Shown in pieces: positions 7,109-16,400 of a DNA stretch of 64,000 bases. Origin of the DNA: Mycobacterium kiyosense (lineage in GTDB: Bacteria > Actinomycetota > Actinomycetes > Mycobacteriales > Mycobacteriaceae); contig AP025179.1 of NCBI GenBank assembly GCA_021654635.1, positions 3,224,001 through 3,288,000 of the forward strand, read 5' to 3'. The stretch's first letter is position 1. Every line of letters begins with the position of its first letter. A program made the position numbers and the translations under genes. The notes beneath the pieces were generated by a model. The model was not told the origin of the DNA. It did not search any database and was given only the letters and a program-made list of their open reading frames with translations.

Positions 7109-9045
7109 CCGCGTCCTGCCACAGCGACGAAGGCACCGTCAGCGCACCGCCCAGCCTCCCCCGGATCGCGCTGGTCGGCAGCCCCAACGCCGGCAAGACC
7201 AGCGTCTTCAACCATCTGACCGGCATGCGGGCGCGTACCGGTAACTATCCCGGCGTCACCGTGGCCCGCCGGATGGGCACCGGCCGGTACCGTGACGGCG
7301 GGACGACCAGGGACTTCGTCGTGGAGGACCTGCCGGGGTGCTACAGCCTGCATCCGGTCAGTCCCGACGAGAAGGTGGTCGCCGACCTGCTGCACGGGCA
7401 ACTCCCCGGCGTCGCGCCCCCCGAAGCGCTGGCGGTGGTCGTCGACGTCACCGTGCTCGAGCGGTCGCTGTCGCTGGTGGCCCAGGTGCTCGAACTCGGC
7501 GCCCCCACCATGGTGATCCTCACCATGACCGACGAACTGGCCGCCCGTGGTGGCCGATTGGACATCGAGCGGTTTGCCGCCGCGCTGGGTATCCCGGTAG
7601 TGGGCGTCATCGGAAGCCGCGGCAAAGGATTCGAACCGCTGCGAGCGCTGCTGGCCGCCCCCGACACGTGGGCCCGGATCCCCGTGCCGCCGCCGCAAGA
7701 CGATGCCGAATTCAGCAGTTGGACAGCCTCGATCCTGGACGCCGGCCGTTACCGCCAACCCATCCCGGACCGTCGCAGCGCCCGCATCGACCGGGTGTTG
7801 CTGCATCCGGTATGGGGTTCGCTGGCCTTCGTCGTGGTGATGTTCGCGTTCTTCCAGACGATATTCACCGTGGCCGCTCCGGCCCAGGACCTGATCAAGC
7901 AACTCTTCGACTGGCTCGCCACGCTCATCGAGCACCACATCTCCAATACGGCGGTGGCCGGCCTGCTCGGGCACGGCATCATCGGCGGCGTGGGCGCCGT
8001 GCTGGTGTTCATCCCGCAGATCGTGTTGATGTTCCTGCTGATCTCCCTGCTGGAGAACGTCGGCTACATGACGCGCGCCGCCTTCCTGGTCGACCGCATC
8101 ATGGCCACCACCGGACTCGACGGGCGGGCATTCGTGGCGATGCTGTCCTCGCTGGCCTGTGCGGTACCCGGCATCATGGCGACCCGCACGCTGCCGTCCT
8201 CGCGGGACCGCATCGCCACCTGCATGGCCGCCCCGCTGATGACGTGCTCGGCGCGGCTGCCGGTGTACATCCTGCTGATCGGGCTGCTGGTCGATCCCCG
8301 ATCCCGGTGGGGTCCGGTGTCGATGCAAGGCGTCGCGATGTTCGGGATGTACGTGCTCGGCGGCATCTCGGCGATGACGACCGCCTGGCTGTTCAAGTCG
8401 GTGGTCCTCGGTGGTGATCTGCTGCCCTTCTACATGGAGATGCCGCCATACCGCTTCCCGTCGCCCAAGTCGGTGCTGCTGACGATGTGGGACTCGGCGA
8501 AGGTGTTCCTGCGCAAGGCCGGGACCATCATCCTGGGCACCTCGGTGGTGCTGTGGTTTCTGCTCAACCTGCCCACCCGCGCCGTCGAGACCGCCGGCAT
8601 GGACCCGGACGCAGCCAACGCCTACGTGGTGGACCACTCGTTTGCCGCGGGCCTGGGCAAGCTGCTGGAACCGGTGTTCTCACCGCTCGGTTTCGACTGG
8701 CGCATCTGCGTGGGGCTGATCGGGGCGATGGCCGCCCGCGAGGTGTTCGTGGCCACGCTGGGCCAGATCTTCGCCACCGGCGAGACGGGCGACCTGACCG
8801 CCACCGCGCACTCGGCGGTCTTCACCTCCGGGCCGCACCAGGGGGCGCTGCTGTTCACCGCAGCTACCACCGTGGCGCTGTTGGTGTTCTTCGCCTACGC
8901 GCTGCTGTGCATGTCCACCGTGGCCACCATCCGCCGCGAGACCAATTCGTGGCGGTGGCCCCTGGTGGCGTGGGGATACCTGTTCGTCCTGGCCTGGGTC
9001 GCCGCCTTCGCCGCCCGCCATATCACCCTGTGGCTGACCGGCTGA
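7105..9045 (+). CDS. feoB: FeoB, ferrous iron transporter with N-terminal GTPase
   Basis: A 646-residue membrane protein. The N-terminal G domain has G1 GSPNAGKT (residues about 25-32), G2 region GNYPGVTV and G3 DLPGCYS. G4, usually NxxD, reads TMTD here. The C-terminal half contains the Gate motifs around FIPQIVLMFLLISLLENVGY and CAVPGIMATRTL, and about eight membrane spans. It is shorter than E. coli FeoB (773). The GTG at 7105 overlaps the feoA stop (GTGA), so the pair is coupled. It imports Fe(II) across the cytoplasmic membrane; expected to be IdeR-controlled through the box upstream of feoA. Confidence 0.9.
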   Translation: MTASCHSDEGTVSAPPSLPRIALVGSPNAGKTSVFNHLTGMRARTGNYPGVTVARRMGTGRYRDGGTTRDFVVEDLPGCYSLHPVSPDEKVVADLLHGQLPGVAPPEALAVVVDVTVLERSLSLVAQVLELGAPTMVILTMTDELAARGGRLDIERFAAALGIPVVGVIGSRGKGFEPLRALLAAPDTWARIPVPPPQDDAEFSSWTASILDAGRYRQPIPDRRSARIDRVLLHPVWGSLAFVVVMFAFFQTIFTVAAPAQDLIKQLFDWLATLIEHHISNTAVAGLLGHGIIGGVGAVLVFIPQIVLMFLLISLLENVGYMTRAAFLVDRIMATTGLDGRAFVAMLSSLACAVPGIMATRTLPSSRDRIATCMAAPLMTCSARLPVYILLIGLLVDPRSRWGPVSMQGVAMFGMYVLGGISAMTTAWLFKSVVLGGDLLPFYMEMPPYRFPSPKSVLLTMWDSAKVFLRKAGTIILGTSVVLWFLLNLPTRAVETAGMDPDAANAYVVDHSFAAGLGKLLEPVFSPLGFDWRICVGLIGAMAAREVFVATLGQIFATGETGDLTATAHSAVFTSGPHQGALLFTAATTVALLVFFAYALLCMSTVATIRRETNSWRWPLVAWGYLFVLAWVAAFAARHITLWLTG

Positions 9046-9047
9046 GC

Positions 9048-9599
9048 GTGTCCAGACCGCTGCTGCACCCGCAGACCACCGACGACCCGCGCCTGTTGCG
9101 GTGGCTGACGAACGGGCGCCAACTGTCCGACGTACCGCCGCAGTTGAGCGCGCTGATCGACGAGGGCGTGCTGGAGCGCGCTGAGATCGGCGCCGACGAA
9201 GTACGAACCTGGTTGGGTCCCAACCGATCCTGGTCCGTCGACGGCCCGCGCGTGCGTTCGGCGCTCTTCGCGGCGCTCTCCACGGCCGAGGCCGACGAAC
9301 TCACCGACGATGAGCTCCGGAATGCGATCGAGCAGATTCTGGCGCGTGAGGTCGCACCGCTCGCCGACTCGCACGGGGGCGCGATCACGGTGGTTTCGGT
9401 GCGCGACGGCACCCTCACCCTGGCGCTCGACGGGGCCTGCCTGGGCTGCCCGATGAGTGGTCGCACCCTCGGCGATCTGGTGGCGCGCAGCGTGCAAAGC
9501 CGCTACCCGCAGATCCGCGAGATCACCACCGCCCCGGCACGCCGCAGGTGGCTGCCGCTGTCGCCCAAGCGCGTGGCGCAGCGTCGCTACCCTGACTGA
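9048..9599 (+). CDS. NifU-like (Nfu) C-terminal-domain Fe-S scaffold protein
   Basis: A 183-residue protein starting with GTG two bases after the feoB stop. The second half is a NifU C-terminal domain: helix ELRNAIEQILAREVAPLADS, strands HGGAITVVSVRDGTLTLAL and the cluster-binding motif GACLGCPMSGRTL (CxxC). The first 85 residues have no recognised domain and include RLLRWLTNGRQLSDVPPQL. Nfu proteins carry [4Fe-4S] clusters to apo-proteins. Placement directly behind feoB suggests that imported iron and cluster assembly are co-expressed. A Fe-S-based sensor role is also conceivable. Confidence 0.75.
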   Translation: MSRPLLHPQTTDDPRLLRWLTNGRQLSDVPPQLSALIDEGVLERAEIGADEVRTWLGPNRSWSVDGPRVRSALFAALSTAEADELTDDELRNAIEQILAREVAPLADSHGGAITVVSVRDGTLTLALDGACLGCPMSGRTLGDLVARSVQSRYPQIREITTAPARRRWLPLSPKRVAQRRYPD

Positions 9600-9600
9600 A

Positions 9601-9711
9601 GTGAAAGCGACCACTGCAACCTGTGCCGCCGCCGTGGTGCTTGCGGCGGCGGTCGCGGTGGGCGCGCCACTCGGTGCCCGGATCACCCAAAGCCTCACCG
9701 GTGCAACATGA
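9601..9711 (+). CDS. 36-residue single-span membrane or exported peptide
   Basis: GTG at 9601 follows the NifU-like stop by one base, and its stop overlaps the next gene's ATG (ATGA at 9708-9711). The product is almost all Ala/Val/Gly with one hydrophobic stretch (CAAAVVLAAAVAVGAPLGA) and a short polar tail. Support comes from the tight fit between two genes rather than from homology; it could be a real small membrane protein or a coupling leader. Confidence 0.45.
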   Translation: MKATTATCAAAVVLAAAVAVGAPLGARITQSLTGAT

Positions 9712-10049
9712 CTGAGCAGTTGCGCGCGGAACTGCGCCGCGTCGTCGACGACGGCGGCCCCGGTAGCGCCGAGGCCGAAATCGCGCTCGGCGACGGGCCC
9801 ATCGAAGACCGGTTGAAGTCGGCGATCCTGGCTCTGGCCACCCGCCGCGGCCCGCAGAGCAGCATCTGCCCGTCGGATGCGGCGCGAGCGGTGGGCGGCG
9901 ACAACTGGCGGGACTTGACCGACGACGCCCGCGAACTCGCGCGCGGGCTGGCGAAATCCGGTGCGGTTCAGATCACCCAGCACGGTGCGGTGCTGGACGC
10001 CGACGCAGCGTGGCGGGGCCCCATCCGCATCAGGATCACCGGCAACTGA
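9708..10049 (+). CDS. DUF3253 family protein
   Basis: A 113-residue protein with the family hallmark SSICPSDAARAVGG followed by WRDLTDDARELARGLAKSGAV, a winged-helix-like arrangement (two helices, then a QITQHGAVLD hairpin). The N-terminal 40 residues are acidic and probably flexible. The start overlaps the tiny upstream gene. DUF3253 has no established function; fold resemblance suggests a small DNA- or protein-binding module. It sits at the end of the feo cluster and may be co-transcribed. Confidence 0.6.
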   Translation: MTEQLRAELRRVVDDGGPGSAEAEIALGDGPIEDRLKSAILALATRRGPQSSICPSDAARAVGGDNWRDLTDDARELARGLAKSGAVQITQHGAVLDADAAWRGPIRIRITGN

Positions 10050-10069
10050 CGGACGTTAGTCTGGCGGCC

Positions 10070-10618
10070 ATGGCTATTGAATCGACAATGCTCGAACTCG
10101 GCACTGCGGCCCCGCCGTTCACATTGCCCAACCCGGCGACCGGCGCCACGGTCAGCCTCGACGACCTGACCGGCCCGGCCCTGGTGGTCACGTTCATCTG
10201 TAACCACTGTCCCTACGTCCAGCATGTCGCCGCCGCTCTGGCCGCGCTGGGGCGCGACTTCGCCGCACAGGGCGTCGCGATGGTGGCGATCTCGAGCAAC
10301 GACGTTGTCAGCTATCCGCAGGACGGCCCCGAGCAGATGGTCGAAGAGGCGCGCCGGCACGGCTGGACGTTCCCCTACCTCTACGACGAGAGTCAGGACG
10401 TCGCGCGGGCCTTCTCTGCGGCGTGCACGCCGGATACTTTCGTGTTCGACGGTGAGCGCCGCCTGGTCTACCGCGGCCAGCTCGACGACTCGCGACCCAA
10501 GAACGGCCTGCCGGTCACCGGTGCCGACGTGCGGGCGGCGGTCGACGCGGTGCTGGCCGGGCGGCCCGTCGACGCCGACCAGCGGCCGTCGATCGGGTGC
10601 GGGATCAAGTGGCGTTGA
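10070..10618 (+). CDS. Thioredoxin-fold AhpC/TSA-like protein
   Basis: A 182-residue cytoplasmic thioredoxin-like protein. The redox site is ICNHCPYV (CxxC, residues about 43-46), followed by a peroxiredoxin/ResA-like layout with FPYLYDESQDVARAFSAACT and the cis-Pro region TPDTFVFD. The C-terminus has a conserved SIGCGIKW. Members of this family are common single-domain redoxins of unknown partner. ATG at 10070 was chosen because the frame upstream runs into the preceding gene. It ends 14 bases inside the convergent ParA-like gene. Confidence 0.75.
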   Translation: MAIESTMLELGTAAPPFTLPNPATGATVSLDDLTGPALVVTFICNHCPYVQHVAAALAALGRDFAAQGVAMVAISSNDVVSYPQDGPEQMVEEARRHGWTFPYLYDESQDVARAFSAACTPDTFVFDGERRLVYRGQLDDSRPKNGLPVTGADVRAAVDAVLAGRPVDADQRPSIGCGIKWR

Positions 10619-11426
10619 GAACCGTTGCGGCCTCGCCGCTGCGACCCAGCAGGTCGCGGACCAGAAAGTCGCGAAAGACGGGTGCCAGCCGCCGCGCGAT
10701 GGGATCGTGCCGGTCGCCCAGGCGATCGCCGACCTGAAACACCTCGTTGATGACGGCGCGCCGCGGCACTTCGGCGCGGACCTCGTCGCCGAACTCCCCG
10801 TAGACGCGTTCCCGGATGGATTGTTCGATGCTGTTGCGGGTGTCGAAGCCGGACAACACCACACCAACCCACTTGAGCGGATGAGTCCGTTGAATGCGCT
10901 CTACCCGGTTACGCGCCTCGACGGCTTTACGCACTGCGTCGATCGTCGGCACGATCGGGGCGTAGGCCACGTCGGCCAGATGCATGGCGAGCGCTTCGAG
11001 CGAGCCGGTGCGGCCGCCGGTGTCGATCAGGATCAGCTCGTAACGGTCGAACACGCCGGCCGAGGCGAAGATGCCGCGCAGCAGACCGGTGTCCGGGAAA
11101 CCGACCCCGGCGACCCGGGTCAGCGTTGCGCCTGCCGGCAGCAGGTCGACGTGGGGCCACTTGGTGTCGATGATCTCCTCGTCGACCCGCTTCGCGGCGT
11201 TGTCGGGGTTTCCCCAGAAGTTGATGCCGGCGTCCTCCAGCACCGAGCCCAGCCCGGTCGAATGCTGGGGCACGCCGAAGTGATTGGACAGATTCCGCTC
11301 GGGGTCCGCGTCCACCAGCAGTGTCGAGATGGCATTCCGGGAGGCCTCGCCGGCCAGCATCATCTGCCATAACGTCTTAGCCGTCCCGCCCTTGCCCGAA
11401 AGGACCGCGGCCGCCACGGCTGCCAA
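10605..11426 (-). CDS. Orphan ParA/MinD-like ATPase with altered Walker A
   Basis: A 273-residue P-loop protein. The N-terminus reads AAVLSGKGGTAKTLWQMMLA, the deviant Walker A of the ParA/MinD group, except that the usual KGGxGK is KGGTAK. The signature first Lys is kept. Other group features follow: LLVDADPERNLSNHFG, LILIDTGGRTGSLEAL (Walker B region) and VVLSGFDTRN. There is no ParB partner beside it and it is separate from the scpA-linked parA at 29.5 kb. Its job could be positioning a cell-pole or envelope complex. Whether it hydrolyses ATP is doubtful because of the altered loop. Confidence 0.7.
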   Translation of the reverse strand: MAAVAAAVLSGKGGTAKTLWQMMLAGEASRNAISTLLVDADPERNLSNHFGVPQHSTGLGSVLEDAGINFWGNPDNAAKRVDEEIIDTKWPHVDLLPAGATLTRVAGVGFPDTGLLRGIFASAGVFDRYELILIDTGGRTGSLEALAMHLADVAYAPIVPTIDAVRKAVEARNRVERIQRTHPLKWVGVVLSGFDTRNSIEQSIRERVYGEFGDEVRAEVPRRAVINEVFQVGDRLGDRHDPIARRLAPVFRDFLVRDLLGRSGEAATVLNAT

Positions 11427-11547
11427 AATTCTCGCCTCGCCTTCCCGTTGACCGCGCCCAGCATAGCCAGCCGCTGTCGTCGCGATTGCACGCGGCGCAG
11501 CCGGGCGTAGCCGGTCGCGGCTATCGGATCAAGCGCGCAGCGCCGGC

Positions 11548-12063
11548 TCAGCCCGGCGTCGGTGTGAAGACTTCGATCGGTCGCACCGTCTTGAGCATCA
11601 CCAGCGGGATGTGCCGGCTCGTCGACTGCTGGTAGGAAACATACGGCGGGTAGAGGTGGCTCATGTACTCCCACACGTCGTGGCGCTCGGTGGCCTCCGG
11701 TTCGCGCCAGGTGGCCTCGAACGCCTGGGTCGCGATCTGCACTCCGACGGTCTCGCCGGCGACGATGTTCAGGTACCACTCGGGGTGGGTGTCGGCGCCG
11801 CCCTTGGACGCCACGATCACGACCTCCCCACCGACGTTGCCGTAGATGAGTGGCTTGATGTAGGTCCTGCCGGACTTTCGACCGCGGTACCGGACCAGGC
11901 AGTGGGTGGTCATCGCGCGACCGCCGATAGCGCTGAGGTCGACGATATGGCCCTGGGCTCCGCCCGAGTCGAGATAGATCGCCAGGTGTTCTTTCATCCA
12001 GTCGCCGCCTTCGGCGCGAACCGCGGCGGCATCAGCGTCGCCCATCAACCATTTCCCTTCCAC
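11548..12063 (-). CDS. Deazaflavin (F420)-dependent nitroreductase-family protein
   Basis: A 171-residue member of the Ddn/FDOR-A group: a split beta-barrel with CLVRYRGRKSGRTYIKPLIY, VVIVASKGGADTHPEWYLNI and the closing barrel strand VGVQIATQAFEATWREPE. The KSGR and ASKGGAPxHPxW-like motifs contact F420. Its C-terminal helix includes MSHLYPPYVSYQQ. Such proteins reduce quinones or other acceptors with F420H2; Ddn itself activates pretomanid. It is transcribed with the orphan ParA gene downstream (121-base gap). Substrate unknown. Confidence 0.75.
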   Translation of the reverse strand: MEGKWLMGDADAAAVRAEGGDWMKEHLAIYLDSGGAQGHIVDLSAIGGRAMTTHCLVRYRGRKSGRTYIKPLIYGNVGGEVVIVASKGGADTHPEWYLNIVAGETVGVQIATQAFEATWREPEATERHDVWEYMSHLYPPYVSYQQSTSRHIPLVMLKTVRPIEVFTPTPG

Positions 12064-12196
12064 GATCTGTCGCTGGAGCCGACCCTAACGGTGCATCGAC
12101 TTTCGGAAATGCCCGGCTCCGAGCGCCGGACACCGACTCGCCGGGCGCATCCGCTCGCCTCGGTCAGCTGCGCCCGGCCCAGTTAATCTGGCGGGC

Positions 12197-13402
12197 ATGG
12201 CCACCGATCGAGGGGCGTTGAGCCCGGCGGCCCGTCGGCTCAAGGTTGCGGTGGTTGCTTACGGCAGCCGGGGTGACGTCGAACCGTGCGTGGCCGTCGC
12301 CCGGGAGCTACAGCGCCGTGGACACGAAGTCCGAATTGCGCTGCCTCCCAATATGATCGAGCTCGCCACGGCAACCGACCTCACTGCGGTCGACTACGGA
12401 CCGGATTCGCGTGCACACCTGGACTCGGCAGCAGAGCTGGTGCGGGACTGCGGACTGTCGAATCCGGTCGCCGCGCTACCTAGGATTATCGAGCGGATCA
12501 ATGCGGTCACGGCGGCAAAGACGGCGACGCTGAAGTCGGTGGCGCAGGGGGCCGACCTGATCGTGGCCGGTTTCAACGAGCAGGGGCTGGCCGGCATCGT
12601 CGCCGAGTACTACGGCGTCCCACTGGCTGCGGTGCACTACTTCCCCACCAAGGTCTTTTCGTCCTGGGGCCTGGTGGCGACCATGTCGAAGCAGGCCGAA
12701 GCCACACAGCGCCAGGCATTGGGGTTGTCCGCGGACTCCGGGGCTGCGCGAGAAATACTGGAGATTCAGGCCTACGACGAGCTCTGCCTGCCGGGGCCCG
12801 CCGCCGAATGGGTGGCACCTGGCCGCCGGCCGTTCGTCGGCGCGCTGACGCTGGCGTTGCCGACGGACACCGACGACGAGGTCATGTCCTGGATCGACGC
12901 CGGACCGGCGCCCATCTACTTCGGCTTCGGAAGCACGTCCGTCGAACCTGACACGCTGACTTGGATCACCGCGGCCGCCGGCCGCCTGGGCGGGCGCGCA
13001 TTGGTGTGCAGCGGACCCAACGACCTGAACCCGACTCCGGACTCGGAGCGGGTGCGGATGGTGCGCACGGTCAACCATGCCGCGGTGCTGCCGCTCTGCC
13101 GCGCAGCCGTTCATCATGGCGGCGCCGGCACCACTGCCGCGTGTCTGCGTGCCGGGATCCCGATGCTGATTCTGTGGTCGTGGCTCGACCAGCCGCTGTG
13201 GGCCGCCGGCATTCAGAGCCTGAAAGTTGGTACCGCGCAGCCATATTCGGCTTCCGCGCTGGATTCGATTGTCGCGAACCTGAGCGAGATCCTCTCGCCG
13301 CAATACTCCGCGACCGCCCGTGCGGTCGCCGGGCAGATGACCGACGCGGCCCAGAGCATTGCTGCCGCCGCCGACCTATTGGAAACTGAGGCAGAGCTCT
13401 AG
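12197..13402 (+). CDS. GT1 (MGT/UGT-type) glycosyltransferase
   Basis: A 401-residue GT-B glycosyltransferase. The N-terminal domain begins KVAVVAYGSRGDVEPCVAVA, the standard opening of mycobacterial GtfB/Rv1524-like enzymes. The C-terminal nucleotide-sugar-binding domain has IYFGFGSTSV and HHGGAGTTAACLRAGIPMLI. A conserved WLDQPLWA follows. These enzymes transfer sugars to lipids or polyketides such as glycopeptidolipids and phenolic glycolipids; no acceptor biosynthesis gene is adjacent, so the acceptor is unknown. Confidence 0.85.
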   Translation: MATDRGALSPAARRLKVAVVAYGSRGDVEPCVAVARELQRRGHEVRIALPPNMIELATATDLTAVDYGPDSRAHLDSAAELVRDCGLSNPVAALPRIIERINAVTAAKTATLKSVAQGADLIVAGFNEQGLAGIVAEYYGVPLAAVHYFPTKVFSSWGLVATMSKQAEATQRQALGLSADSGAAREILEIQAYDELCLPGPAAEWVAPGRRPFVGALTLALPTDTDDEVMSWIDAGPAPIYFGFGSTSVEPDTLTWITAAAGRLGGRALVCSGPNDLNPTPDSERVRMVRTVNHAAVLPLCRAAVHHGGAGTTAACLRAGIPMLILWSWLDQPLWAAGIQSLKVGTAQPYSASALDSIVANLSEILSPQYSATARAVAGQMTDAAQSIAAAADLLETEAEL

Positions 13403-13476
13403 ACGGTGTCTCCGGCCGTCTGCCAGGGACTTAAGCATCTGGTGCTCACCGGCCTCCGGAGTGACAAGATACTCAG

Positions 13477-16400
13477 GTGGACGGTCGCGACCAGAGCACA
13501 TCGATCGATGCGTTGCTGGATCGGGCCGTGGCCGCACTCGACAGCGGCGACCATGCCGCGGCGACGGCACTCGCCGGTCAGGTGCTGGCCGCCGACGAAG
13601 GCAACACCGACGCCGAGGAGCTGCTCGCAGCCCCGGCGCACAGCGGCGAAATTCGGCGGCTGACAATACTTTTCGCCGATCTGGTGGACTCCACCGCGCT
13701 GTCGACCAGTGTCGAACCGGAGACCTACCGGCTGGTGGTCGGCCGGTATCGCGAACAGGTGCTTGCCGTCGTGAACCGCTTCGGCGGACACATCGGCTCG
13801 ACCCACGGTGACGGCTTACTGGCCGTCTTCGGTCATCCGGTCGCCCACGAAGACGACGTGCGCCGCGCGGTGCTGGCGGGTCTGGAAATCAACCGTGCCG
13901 TCGCGAAACTCAGCGCTAGGGTGCAGGCGCGCTTCGGGTTCGAGATTCGCGCCCGGGTGGGCGTGCATCGCGGTGTGGTCTATCTGGACACGACGCAAGA
14001 AGACGTCTACGGGCTGGGCGCCAACCTTGCCGCGCGAGTCTGCGGGCTGGCGCCGCCGGGGGCGGTGGTGGTCTCCGAGGCGGTCGCACGGTTGGTTCGT
14101 GATGCGTTCGAGCTGCAGGCCCGGCCCGCGGCCCCGGTGAAGGGCGTCCAAGGCCTGATCGAGCATCACCTGGTGCTTGGCGAGCGGACCGCGCCGAACC
14201 TGGTTGCGCAGGGACCGTTCGTCGGCCGATCGCGCGAGTGGCAGCGGCTGCAAGCCAACTGGACCGAGGCGCAACAGGGTCGGTTGAGCACACCAGCAAT
14301 GGTGTTCTGCGGTGAACCCGGCATCGGTAAGAGCAGGCTGGCGGCGGCCAGCGAGACGATGGTCAGGCAGTCCACCAACGCCGTGATGGAGCTGATCGGC
14401 TCACCCTTTCACACCGATGCCGGCATGCATCCGATCCGCACGCTGATCGAACGCCATTGCGGCATCAGCCGTCTCACCGATCCGGCCGAGCGCCTGGCGC
14501 TGCTCGATACCGAATTGACCAGGGTGGGCCTGGATCCCGTCCGCTTCATTCCGCTGCTGGCGCCGGTGCTGAGCATCGATCCCCAACATGGATATCGTGC
14601 CGTCACCGACGAGGGACGCGAGCTGTACGACCTGATCGCCGAGGCGGTGCAGACCTACCTATTGGCCTGGTTCGGGCGCCGGCCCGGTCTGGTGGTCGCC
14701 GAGGACGCACACTGGTTCGACACCACCAGTCTGGAAGTGCTCGGCGGCCTGCTGGAAGCGGCGCAAGGTCGGCTGCTCGTCGTCGTCACCGCGCGGCACC
14801 GGGACTGGTTACCGGAGAACTGGCCGGTCGAGGTCGTCGATCTGGAGCCCTTGACCGAGGAGGAGACCGACCGGCTGATCGTTGCCCTCAATCCGCAACT
14901 GACCCCGCAGGAGCAGGCCAGTGTCCGGTCCCGCTGCGATGGACTGCCGTTCTACATCGAGCAGGTGGTGGCCGGTATCACCGAGGTCGGTGTGCCCGAG
15001 GCGCTCTACGAACCGTTATTCGCCCGGTTGCGCGCGAGCGCGCAGGTGGTGCCGGTGGTGGAGGCGGCGGCGGTGATCGGCCGCTACGTCGATATGAGCC
15101 TGCTGCGCAGCGTGGTCGACACGGACGACGACGAGTTGCAACGCGTCGTCGACGAACTCGTGGACGCGCGGGTGCTCGAAACGTGGGACGGGGACGGTTG
15201 GCGGTTCCGTCACGAGTTGCTGCGTGAGGTGGCCGGCGAGTTGGCGCCGCCGAGCGTGCGGCGCAGACTGCACGCCCGGGTCGGCGACGCGCTGTGCAGC
15301 TTCGGCGGTGAGCCGGACTGGGGCCTGGTCGCGAATCATTACGCCCAGGCCGAGCGGTTCGACGACGCCGCATCCGCCCACCAGCAGGCATCGGCTGCCG
15401 CGCGGCGCCGCGGTGCCCTCGCGGAGGCGCGCGCTCATCTCAGCCAGGCGCTCACCCAGCTTGACCGGTGTCCACCCAATCCCGATCGTGACCGCCGCGA
15501 GATCGCGCTGCGATTGGGGCGAGGATTTCTTGCCGGCAGCGCCGTCAGTCCGTCGAGTCCCGTTGTCGCGCCGGACTTGGAGCGCTGCCTGGCGTTGGTC
15601 GGCGCGGAGGTGCCGACCAACGACCGCGGCCGCACCTCCACCGCGCAGGAACTTTTCGCCACACTGGGGGTGCTGACCGGCTACTACACTGCCCGGGCGG
15701 ATCTGGCCCGGGCTAATCAGGCGCTTGAGCTGCTGCGGGCAGCCCTGGAGCAGTGGCGGCCCGGCTTCTGGCCGAGAATCGGCGCGTGGGCCGGGGTGCT
15801 GGCGTTTCTGCGTGGCGAATTCGACAGTGCCCGAACGAATTTGGAGCTGGCCACCGGACGCGGCGCAACCGATGACCGCGAGACCGAGACAGTCGGCTTT
15901 CTGCCCATCGACCCGATCGTTGCGGCCCATATCCACTTGGCGCTGGTGCGACTGGTGCAGGGCGACCTCGAAGCCGCCGAGACCGAACTCGCCCATGCGG
16001 CGTCGCGGGTCGAGGGAATGGGATTCCCGCAAGGCCCGTACAGCCTGGCCTACCTGAGGTTCGCCCAGGTCTGGGTGCACATCGAGGCCGGCCAACACGA
16101 GCGCGCCTCCGCATTGGCGGTCGACATGGTCGACGACGCTGCCCGGCATGGCTTCGACCAATGGCGGCTCCGTGGCACCATCCAGCACGCCGTCGCGAAC
16201 GGATTCACCGAGCGCGCCGCAGCAGCGGTCGGCACCGACCGCATCCGGCAGGTCAGCGGTTTGGTCGACGAACTGCGCGCCGCCGACCTCGGTGTCTACC
16301 TGCCTTTTTTCGAGGGCATGCTGGCGCGGCTGATGATCGCCGCTGGACAACTCGACCGCGCGGGCGCTCGGCTCGACGCCGCGTTGGAGTTGGCGCGCGA

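Noticed and set aside
6682..8637. A 651-codon open frame antisense to feoAB
   Set aside because: His/Gln/Gly-rich shadow product with no domain; the plus strand carries clear FeoA and FeoB.
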